A stretch of 64,000 nt of DNA, taken from positions 16,269,001 to 16,333,000 of the forward strand of contig OX485807.1 in assembly GCA_950295325.1 (NCBI GenBank), in the 5' to 3' direction. Made by a program: the position numbers and the translations under genes. Shown here in pieces: positions 50,608 through 59,892 of this stretch. This stretch comes from Polytrichum commune. Taxonomy: Eukaryota > Streptophyta > Polytrichopsida > Polytrichales > Polytrichaceae. Each line of letters opens with the position of its first letter. The stretch's first letter is position 1. Under the pieces are notes generated by a model. The model saw nothing but the letters and a program-made list of their open reading frames with translations, was not told the DNA's origin and did not search any database.

Positions 50608-51405
50608 CTACTTCGAGGCGATATTCTCGACAATTTCCAATCCGTCTCGATGGTATACCGCCTTTTTCGTATACGCCTTCAGTTCTAACTTCGCCATTTC
50701 TAACCTCTTTTGCGCATTTGGACCCGTCACGTCGCTGAATAATCCAATGACTTTTACCCTTTCAAGCCCTTCGAGGTCCCCGTTGCGGATGTCCACCTTA
50801 ACTGGGCCATCCGCCGTGATTCTTACCCCAAGGGCTTGACATGCGTGGTATAAAAATGCCATGTAAGTCCGGCCTTTACCCTTACCCCGCGTTCCGATTT
50901 TACGCCTTGCCTTAGGGTCCGTCTGGGTTGGCTCCCAATACGCCAAATTTTTAGTCTTCGTATTCTTGTCGCGTACGGTGTTGCCGTACACCAGGTCCCA
51001 GTCCATGAAAATCTTGCCTTGCGGGGCCCGCGGGATTCCAGCCGCCACGCGTGCCTCTTCCACCATATGCCGAAATATGATTCGTATCTGCGGGTCGAGA
51101 TTGTTTACGAACGCGTACGCCGTATTTACCAACATTGAATCCCGTATTGTCCGGAAATTCGGTAACCTTAACCCGAGATGATCCGTGCTCATCTCGAGTT
51201 GCCGTTTGCCCCCTCTTCGAGATGGCCATCCCAAAATCCGCCTCGCCGCGCCGTGTTGGATCATGGTTGCCTCATCCAAGATGTAATTCGGCGGCGGGTT
51301 CATCGGACAAAAGATTTCTATCAACGGCCGCGCTGCCTGAGATAAGAAATCCAATTTTCCCGCGTAATGGAGTTTATGGATGCGCGGGGTATCTAATTGA
51401 GTCAC
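50608..51405 (-). pseudogene. R2-like ORF, thumb and linker segment
   Basis: The frame picks up after a shift near 51424-51437, next to a run of four G's; in the shifted frame LAKFKARVTQ leads straight into this segment, which a true thumb region should do. It contains HYAGKLDFL and a long basic linker before the TAG at 50608-50610. Nothing is missing in length compared with R2-type proteins, so only point damage separates the pieces. Confidence 0.75.
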
Positions 51406-52016
51406 CCTCGCCTTAAATTTGGCGAGGGCCCCTTACCTTCGTGGGCCTTCCGTCGTTCGTCATCCGGGCTCCGCAGCAACGACGGCTTTTGATTGGTCTT
51501 TGCGGATGCAGGGGCCTTATGTTCCCCTAGATACTTAAAGGTTTCGTAACCCGCGAGCTGTGGGATTGCCTCGCCACAAAGGTTGAAGTTGGCTAGTTCC
51601 ACATCTTTCCCTCGTCCCCGTACGAACTCCCGGCCCCAATACGCACATTTATGGATGCCAAACCGCATTCCCGACCACTCGGCAAATTTGATTTGAATTG
51701 TCGTCATTTTACGTATTTCCTCCTCCATATCGGTGACGTGCACTTCGTCATCCATATAATCCATTCTTTTCACCTCGATTTCCGTTATCGCATATCCGCG
51801 GCATTCCCGTTCAATCCATTTCGCGACCGTTTCCTTAACGACCGCGAAGATCAAAGGATTGATGGTATTATCTTGTGCTACCCCCCTCGTTATCGTAATC
51901 GTTTCTGATGCCTCGCCATTTACAATTAATCTTACTTGATTACCCAATGCCGTCTCTTTCCACATGTTACGTAGAATCGGGCAAATGTATAAAATGTCAA
52001 TCGTTTTTACGATCAA
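51402..52016 (-). pseudogene. R2-like ORF, reverse transcriptase palm with YMDD
   Basis: This holds the RGVAQDNTINPLIF segment (motif B) and YMDDEVHV (motif C, catalytic Asp pair), then a WSGMRFGIHKC block typical of the next motif. Most non-LTR enzymes have Gly where this one has Asp in QDN. It is joined to the upstream segment by a frameshift close to 52016-52030: both frames run up to the overlap without loss of conserved sequence. Confidence 0.85.
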
Positions 52017-53302
52017 ACCAAGGGTAGCGAGGTAAACGCTCCCTTAAAGTCGGTAAATAGGCAATATAGGTTGTTTTTCCTATGCCTACTATCCTCCAAA
52101 ATTGCCGTAAGTTTGAGGTTCGCATCCCGGGAGCCTGCCACTCCCGGATTTACCCCCATCTGAAAAGTAAAGGGCATATGTATATACGCCCCCCGAACCG
52201 TTTCCCGTATCGTCTCGTACACCACGAAAGTGATGTACTTGCTGAAAATCTTAAAGAACACCGGCAATAAAGTTACCGGCCGTAAATTTGGAGCTTGTGT
52301 ATTTGGTGCTCCGGGTTTCGGGATATAGAACACAAATCCTAGCTTATAGGCTGGATAGATTAAACCTAGTTTAGTCTGCAGGCTAAACGTGTGGATTAGC
52401 CACATTATGAGGGGCATCTTCTCGCATTGCCGTAAAGTTCGATACGTGATTTGATCGTATCCCGGCCCCCGGTTCCCATCACCCTCTCGTAAAATCCGCC
52501 ACAGATTCTTTATTACCAGGTCGTTTACATCATTTTCAAGCGGCTCGATGCGGAACGGGGTCCTTGGCGCCACTTCATTCTGCCATAATGCCCTTAAGTA
52601 TTCGTCGCCCCTCGGGAACGGGGCGACTTGCTCCGCCGTCATAACTTCTCCCGTAAAACTAGGGCGGGCGAAGTCATATAACTCCGCCGTCGTGGCCTCC
52701 ACATTGGCCCGACTCGCCCCCCCCCCTCCCTCGTACATCCAGCGGTGGAACTTGTGTACCGAGCCAATGTATTTTCGGTTCAATGCGGCTTTACCTTCGC
52801 GGTGTAATCTGTTTACGGGGCGTTCGTCTTCGCGTGGCTCCTCTGCGTTGACCCCCCGCATCGACGTCGCCGGCCAGTGTTTTACCGTCCCGAAGATTCT
52901 AGTTGCCGCTAGGTTGAGGAGCCACCGTACTACCATATCTACCTTCTCCCCTTTAATGACATCCATTTCCCTTTCTGCCTTTGCCAACTGTTTAAGGCCA
53001 TATTTAAATATGGCCTTAGTCACACCTTTAAACCGTTTCCGTGTTTTCGGTTCAAAATTCTTTACCATCGCTGCCGGTCGAAAACGTAAATCTTCGATGC
53101 TTTCATTATTCCGTAAGATCATTGCCATCTTCATCTTGAAGTCGGCAATGATCGTGTTATCATTTGTCATATCTCCTACTACCGGTTTTGTGGTCCATCG
53201 CATAGCCCGTCCAATTTGGCTATGCATGGCCCGCCATTCCCTATTCTTAGGCGTCCAGTCTCCCTCCCGAAGGTCGATCCGTGCTCTCTCCTCCGGTGTC
53301 AT
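52013..53302 (-). pseudogene. R2-like ORF, N-terminus and first RT motifs
   Basis: 429 codons from an ATG; an in-frame TGA two codons upstream supports this start. Residues 15-35 (WTPKNREW … MRW) could be a Myb-like DNA-binding motif, as in R2. I find no C2H2 zinc fingers here or in the 180 bases upstream, which most R2 proteins have. RT motifs follow in order: RGPGYDQITYRTL, IPKPG, NLRPVTLLP, QMGVNPGVAGSRDANLKL and FTDFKGAF (motif A with its Asp). Confidence 0.82.
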
Positions 53303-54059
53303 CTTACCTCATACCTACATCCCACTTTCTTTTGGTTAGTAATTTCCGCTTTTTACGCAGCTGCGCCTAGGTTGGTCCTAAGTGTACTCTCACTAACCCC
53401 GCCTACTCCTAGGCTAGTTCAAGGTATCTCCTCAATCTCGTTATGATTTCTCGCAAGTATGTGGTATCTATAACTTCGGTAATTCCCCGCTTGTGGTAAC
53501 TTGGTAATTCCCCTCATGTGGTAACTTTTTTCCGGTAACTCCCTCCTCTATTGTATCCCCTTTGCCTTTGGTTTTGCTTCTTTCCCCTCCTTGTCCCTCA
53601 TTCCTTCCGAAGGGAGGAATGAGTAACATTTTACCGTCCTCTATTGTTTCCCCTTTACCTTCTATCTTGCTTCAATTTACCTCCTTTGCCTCATTCCTCC
53701 CGGAGGGAGGAATGAGTAGCATGTAGCCGTCTCTTTGCCCTCATTCCTCCCGAAGGGAGGAATGAAGAGCCTTTTACTAGTCCTTATGTTTATCGAAATT
53801 CCTCTTGGGGTGGCAACATTATTAGTTGCTCCCTTTCTTATTCATTTCGTAAATTCTCTTCCACCCCCCTTGATATCGTGAGCATATTAACCTCTCCCTC
53901 GGGTACGGGATGGTTCTACTTAGCGGGGCGTCTTTTCTTCCTCTTTGTTTAAGTGATTGTTATTTTCATCAGCCCGGGGGGGGCCTCGAACTTGGATTGT
54001 TCGGACGCACTTTAGACCGCGGAGATAGGCTAGGCGCTATGACCACCTCCGCATCAATG
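53303..54059 (-). promoter_or_regulatory. 5' region of the R2-like element with three repeated hairpins
   Basis: Three 26-27-base palindromes, CTCATTCCTCCC with a 3-base loop and GGGAGGAATGAG, lie at 53597-53623, 53690-53716 and 53740-53765. Next to the 28S junction an inverted pair, CTCCGC (54047-54052) and GCGGAG (54019-54024), closes a stem of about 22-base loop. R2 elements often begin with an HDV-like ribozyme at this place; that role here is inference only. Confidence 0.6.
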
Positions 54060-54113
<54 letters not shown>

Positions 54114-54131
54114 ATTGGTGGGTGAACAATC
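54060..54131 (-). rRNA. 28S rRNA gene fragment (72 bp, peptidyl-transferase-centre region) at the 5' end of the element
   Basis: On the minus strand it reads from GATTGTTCACCC through GAGCTGGGTTTAGACCGTCG and GTGAGACAGGTTAG to TTTTACCCTACT. This is continuous eukaryotic 28S sequence from the A-loop helix into the peptidyl-transferase-centre strand. Element sequence starts where 28S would continue with GATGACAG. It is a fragment, not a functional rRNA gene. Confidence 0.88.
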
Positions 54132-55540
54132 AAACAACAACACATGAGATACATTGGGTTAGGTTGCCCACCGAAGAAAGCCCCCATAATATCTTAATAA
54201 TGACCCTAAATCATAAAGATTGGACACCCCAAACACTATCACCCAAAAATCACTAGACATACATACTATTGCCAAAATCCCTCCAAACACCCTCATATAC
54301 CCACCTGCTCCACAATGGCCCACTTACTACATTCAACACAAAATCACTCTCATCACAATCATGTGCACACACAACCAAGACACCCCCACCCACCCAACAC
54401 GCATTTGCACCACAACTACAACAAGCCATGCAAGAAGCCCATAGCTTAACAATACCAACACACAACCCAACCATTACCATAAGACTCTAACAAAATGGTC
54501 AAATTCCCCAAACAGACTTTGTGGATTCCAATATATATGCAAGCATAACTATACATCATATGGCTAGCCCTAGCCAACATTCAAAACCTCCCCCATGACA
54601 TCCACATATTTACTAACAATCTCAATAGTAAATACCACATAAACAACCACATCCGACGACCACCCACCCATATAACATCTAGACAAATTCCTTATATCCT
54701 TCATAATACATCTCACCACATGGTTCCAACATAAAATCACCATGCAAAAGGTCAAATCACACACATGCATTTTGAGCAACGCAGAAGCAAACACACTCGC
54801 AAATGATGGCACCCTCAAAGACTCCTTTGGCCATGTACCACACATAGCACAAACAATGTCCTCTAGACTAGCCAAACCTCTATTCATCAAGAAACCCCAC
54901 ATGCATACTAAAAAACTTACAAATCTTTTCATCCAAAAATAATATACAAGACTAACAATCAATTAGGCCACCCTAAAATTCCAATATGTGGAAATGGATT
55001 AGCAATGACGTCCACATTGACCAAAAATTGTCAAACCACGTATGGAAAACCTCACACACTAATGCCTAGATAACACAAACATCAAAAATCTGATTTTCCC
55101 AACACATTGATAATCATAGAGAAAACTTATTTTGGCCCCACATACACACAATCCCCAACGGCACACTTTGCAATGAAAACGTCAAAGACACATGACCACA
55201 CCTACCATCTCTATGCGAAAACAAATTTCTCAAAGGACTTGAAATAGCAAGACACAAGGCCGCCGTTTATTAACTAACAAACCTACTCAAATCACACATA
55301 CCTACAATACACTACACCTCACATTCATTATTGCTAGCACAAAAAATAACACGCTCCACAACAACACCATCCCACCATCGATGCTTAGATGTACATGCTT
55401 AGTGAAACTTAGACCAAACATCATCTACATAAAAGGCGTAGCATTCAAACAAACCAAACCATCAATCCCCATGCCCAACCTCTCCATCCAAATTATCAAA
55501 ATCACATTTAGACATGGTGATTACATTGACCAAGGTATCG
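54132..55540. other. C/A-rich flank right of the retrotransposon
   Basis: The continuation of the G-poor, C/A-rich block at 48101-48997 (for example CACCCCCACCCACCC near 54382). A 130-codon open frame at 54570-54962 (-) is a by-product of the skew and shows no family feature. No gene is supported. Confidence 0.5.
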
Positions 55541-58500
55541 AAACCAATAGATAGATAGGTAGGGGATTGTTAAATTAATCATACACTGGTTAAAACAACC
55601 ACAAAGACGCATCATGTGGTCACATTGCTTAGTGACACCACCAAATGCAAATGCTTTAGAGGGTAAGGCATGATGCTCATCGAGTATAATTCGTTCTCTT
55701 TCTCGTAGTGAAGAAGTTATTTCCTTCCGGATAAGATGGAATGGGAATTTACTTCACACCACTCATACTAAATCAAGGGGAAACATGAGTATAGATCACG
55801 GAACTACACAAGTACTAAATCACGGAGTATAAATCCAAGAGCTTCACATGTAACTAGCGCAACACATCTAGGAGTATAGATCTAGGAGCTACACATCTTC
55901 CTCACACAACAAAGTCCTAAACCCTAAATTCATACACTCCACAAGCAATCTTCAAAGCACTTCACAAGGGGGGCACTTACAACCTAACAACAACACCATG
56001 CCACATTCAAAATAAAATGAAAAATGAAAATAAAAATCTCATTTTATTTTGTTTTATTTATTTTTAGACAGAAGGCCAACGTTCAAAACACTTTTGGAGT
56101 GAGGTTTGGGACTTGTGTTGAGAGTTGGGTTGAGCAAAAGCTAGACCCAACTCTAAACACAAGTCCCGCGAATATTTTTGCATACAAATAATCAACATCC
56201 AATTTTAATGATAGTTAACCATATACCAATGGTTTCTTGAGGCTCAAAAGTTGACATGACTTTGTCTCCATGTTGGGACTTGCTAACATGAGTGGGGCTT
56301 GTGATTTAGGACCCCATGTGAGTTGGCCCTTACTTGCGGTGAAAAGGAAATAATAACATATGAACATACCTCTCCTTCATCCAACATAAAAGCTCTAAAA
56401 AAGTGTGCATCTCATACGTTGCTTTGTATAGTTTGATTTGACACCAACATTAGCTTCAAAGACCCCGTAGTTTATAGGATGTAGTTCACTTGAGATGAAT
56501 TGTCTACACATGGATACTCGCGGTTAACTTACGTCAATCTCTCATGGGCATGTTGTGAAAAACTTAGTGAACTTTAAACAATGCTTGTGACATACACCTT
56601 CTGCATCATTTAAAGTATCTCCACTACTTTCCCTACATCCCACTCCAACATCATTTGGGAGGAAGTGGAGGCACATTGATTGCCCTTGCATCCCACCGTA
56701 TTTCTTTCTCCCTCCGTTTCGAGAAGTAAGTAAATTTTAATGAATCCTTGTGACATCAATCAATCATGCACCTTTTGCAGCAATTAGGGCATCTCCACCA
56801 CTAATTAATTTGAACTTGAAATTATGGGAATGCAATTAAGGGCCACTTTATACACGGCTTGGGGCTAGCCCGAGCACCGGTTCGATTCATGTCTTTTAAG
56901 CCCTCAATCCGGTCCCACTTTATGAATTTTTGTCGGGTTCAACATTGTCACATGTAAAGGATGAGGTCCAATTCTAGGGTCTAATGATCTTGAGGGTTAA
57001 GTTTCATGGAGAGGATAGGAGAAGAATTTACCTTCTAGAGATTGACGGTCAAGATGAGCCCAATCCAATGGATGAGACCAATTTGGCCCATGTTGAGAGT
57101 TCGGGCCGAGGAAAAGCTCGTCCCGATTGCTTCAAGCCAACGCGATGGTTTGGCGCCATCATTATGCCACCTAAGTCACCACATGGGATGAATGAGTGTT
57201 CGGGCCAACCCCTAGTATAAAGCCCTTGGGCAAGATTTGATGAAACCAAGCGATCCTATTGGCCCAAATTATGAGAGTTCAGGTTGGCTCTCAATCCGGC
57301 CCCAAATATAAAGTGGCCCTAAATATAGTGGAAATCTTATTGAGCACATGAGAAAATTAGGTCTAACCCAACACTCATCAATGGACAGAGAACACAACAA
57401 GCGATGTGAAAACCACCAATCAAATATCCTTGTGTCCAATTTATTAAAAGTTAAATTGAGATGAATAAACCATCACCATTGGCGCCATGAGGTTACACTC
57501 CAGAATTAAGGAAGTTGATGATTTCTTCATGATATAACCGTTATCTTCTCATGCCTTCAATTTGAACTGTCAATGTCCATGACATGATGGTTCACAAGGG
57601 GGGTTGTCCAAATGATTATGTCCAATATCCATGCTTCAATCCTCCAACCCTCAGAGATTACTTCCTACATTGATATCACCTAAATATCATGGGTTGAACA
57701 TAAGGTGGGTAGAAAACACCATTGGGGTCGCCCTCAATAAGTTTGAACCTACAATTATGTATAGGAATTTAGGATTCTTCTTTGGCTTTAAAGCCGCGAT
57801 TGCAATATCCAAACCATCCTTGCATTTGTTACTTGGTGAAGGCAATGCAAAGTTGAGATTCATGCTCAGTTCATAATGAGCATTCAGTTCATTGATGGCA
57901 TTTTATAAACACATCTACTATAGAATGCAACATGGGCGTTGAGGATGTCAGTTGGAGAACTACACAATACACCGATGCACAAATATGGACCTGTGGGACA
58001 TTATTTCATATGCACGGGTACAATAAACCAACACAACACTTGTCATGGTCTTTGAAGCTAATTATGATATCTAATCAACTAAAAATAACAATATTTGGGA
58101 TGCATACTAGTTCAAGGCTTTTATGTTGGACGAATAAGTAGTGTGTTTTGGCAACGATTACTAAGTTGAGGAAGAGGAGACGTTGTGAGCAAAGGTGATT
58201 TGGTTTTAGAGGTTTACTTGGGCATCCTCTTCGCATGTACTAGGCTGGTGAATGTTGGGTGGTGTTTGTAACAATGGACAGTGTGTTCGGTGAGCTTGTG
58301 TTGGGCGTTTTATTTTTTGTTGTTGTTGTTTTGAGATGTGCAAACATGAACTTCATTAGAATTGACATGAACTTCAAAGAATTAGTATGTGTAATTACTT
58401 TTATCAGTAAAGCTAGGCCTCGTGCTGACTTGTCTTCTTTAAGAAATTTCTTTCCTAAAATATTTTGCAAAGGATCACGCTAATTAAGTGAACTCCCAAA

Positions 58501-58560
58501 TAAGGGACCCACATAAATAATAAGAGGTACGGTCATATGTGATAATTCCCTCTCTCCTAT
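55541..58560. other. Gene-free repeat mosaic
   Basis: 56080-56335 is a dispersed copy of the element flanking and feeding the tandem repeat at 26560-27560. 56340-56480 resembles 8460-8620. Otherwise only AT-rich DNA with short open frames. Confidence 0.5.
56840..57319. mobile_element. MITE, family B, third copy with TAA target duplication
   Basis: GGGCCACTTTATA at the left and TATAAAGTGGCCC at the right are inverted repeats, and TAA flanks both sides (56837-56839 and 57320-57322). Length is 480 bp, with no transposase. Together with 24269-24759 it defines the family as PIF/Harbinger-like. Confidence 0.8.
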
Positions 58561-58564
58561 AAGT

Positions 58565-58680
58565 TAGAGGTTAGTCCGAGATGACCCTAAACTATGGTGA
58601 AGAGATACCCAAATCTCAAGGAAGAGGTTGGCAGTTCAATTCCCGGCTATGAAATCTCCTCTTTACTTGACAAAAAAAAC
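58565..58680 (+). mobile_element. tRNA-derived SINE, family S1 (short copy)
   Basis: It shows AGTCCGAGATGACCCTAAAC, a box-B-like GCAGTTCAATTCCCGG, CTATGAAATC and CTTTACTTGA, in the same order as 25785-25995, ending in an A-run near 58673. Confidence 0.6.
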
Positions 58681-58689
58681 TTGCCAAGT

Positions 58690-59892
58690 GGTCACCTGCT
58701 TCTTGTGCTTTGGCACCGACCTGTTGGCCTTCTGTCTCAAAAAAGAAGGAAAAAAAAGTTAGAGTTTTAAATTTTCACCAGTCCCCCAACTGCCACGAAT
58801 CCCAAGCCCTCTTTCAAATGTACCAAGCGCCTGGACTGTCCATAACCGCCAAGATGTCAGTCCTGATACCCGTAATATGCCAAGGAAGATGCTCCGGAAA
58901 AGCTTCCTGTTTCGCAGTCACGCTACCTGCCTCAAGAAACTAATCTGCCCCAGCGGCTCCTCCGCAACATACTTACCAACTACTTACAAAAGTGGGCAGT
59001 GGGATTGATGATTCGAGCACTTGTGCTACAAGAAAGGAATGTATGAAATGCTGTTGGTGACGCATTCCTCAGAAATTATGGCGGCATGGCACACACTTGG
59101 TGCCATTCTCTCATCAACTCTTTTTCCCATCGTGATTTGCCGAGGCAAGTAAGTAAGTAAGTAAGTTCTGAGCGAATTGCTTCTTCGGCTATTTGTCTTT
59201 GGCGCCAGACCAGAGGCGGCGACAGCAATTTTTATTTCCCTTTCGAAGCTTTTCATTTTCATTTTCTGTCCTTATCCGATAATGATAACGGGCGAGTCTC
59301 TGATAACTTACTCGAGTTGCGTGTATGTGGAGGTTGCTTGTTTATTTGGCTCATTGAAAAGGTAAAGAAGGTTGGGAGTGGAGTCTTCATAAATCTTGCT
59401 AACCATTTCAAGTTTCAGTTTCAGTAGCTGTGCGTGGATCGCCTTGTTGGGTCAGTCGGCTTTGTGCAGGTTTAGAGGACTTTGCGAATTCCAAGGATTG
59501 CTGATCGGGAAAAAATATTAAAAAATAAAATAAATCTTCGTCACTGTGGGTTAGGCCTGGATGATCTCATTAGGTTGATGCTGTGCTTCCACATTGGCTT
59601 TGTAGGTTTGTTGATTGACTGGAAATTTCTGGATTCAATTTCAGGAATGAGACCAATGCCATGGCTGTTTTGAGGTTGGGAAGGAGTGGAGTTCACATCA
59701 TCGGAACTTCATCACAATAAGAAACATCCATCCTGCCCTGCCCGAGAAGTGAAACCGATTGTGGGAATAAATTCTTGAGACCAGGAGGTGGCATTAGGTG
59801 CTCTGTTTCTCACTTACAAGTGCGCAGCCGAATCGGAATCGCAGGAAAGGTCCCCTGTTCGAACGATATTTGGTTTTGAGGATTTTGGTGCA
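58690..59892 (+). promoter_or_regulatory. Upstream region and probable 5' UTR of the purple acid phosphatase
   Basis: No gene is visible. GGTAAAGAAGG at 59361 and TTTGTGCAG ending near 59469 could bound a 5' UTR intron. The 35 codons in frame before the ATG contain no other ATG. Confidence 0.35.

Larger units (their letters stand above)
49028..54059 (-). mobile_element. R2-clade-like non-LTR retrotransposon with restriction-like endonuclease
   Basis: A 5.0-kb element on the minus strand: a ~760-bp 5' region, a coding region from 53302 to 49912 (about 1,130 codons in three frame segments), and an ~880-bp 3' region without poly(A). Domain order is a tryptophan-containing N-terminus, reverse transcriptase, CCHC knuckle and PD-(D/E)xK endonuclease, as in R2, R4 and NeSL elements. 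L1-type elements instead have an N-terminal APE domain. The element is more G/C-rich than its surroundings. Two frameshifts and one TAG break the frame, so this copy looks young and probably inactive. 28S fragments abut both ends. Outside them CAAA(C) occurs at 48994-48998 and 54131-54135, a possible short target duplication. Confidence 0.88.

Noticed and set aside
50201-50839. Long plus-strand open frame (212 codons) over the retrotransposon
   Set aside because: It is antisense to the endonuclease and linker segments, which carry recognisable motifs on the minus strand.
52548-53339. Plus-strand open frame (263 codons)
   Set aside because: Antisense shadow of the N-terminal RT segment; no family features of its own.
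49028-54059. Group II intron or organellar insertion as the source of the RT
   Set aside because: There is a C-terminal CCHC knuckle plus PD-(D/E)xK domain and no maturase or HNH features; the 28S borders fit a nuclear rDNA-type element.
54060-54131. Functional rDNA locus
   Set aside because: Only 72 bp match 28S and the sequence on the far side is not ribosomal.
54570-54962. 130-codon minus-strand frame
   Set aside because: A product of the G-poor plus strand (few stop codons on one strand); hydrophobic and low in structure, with no motif.
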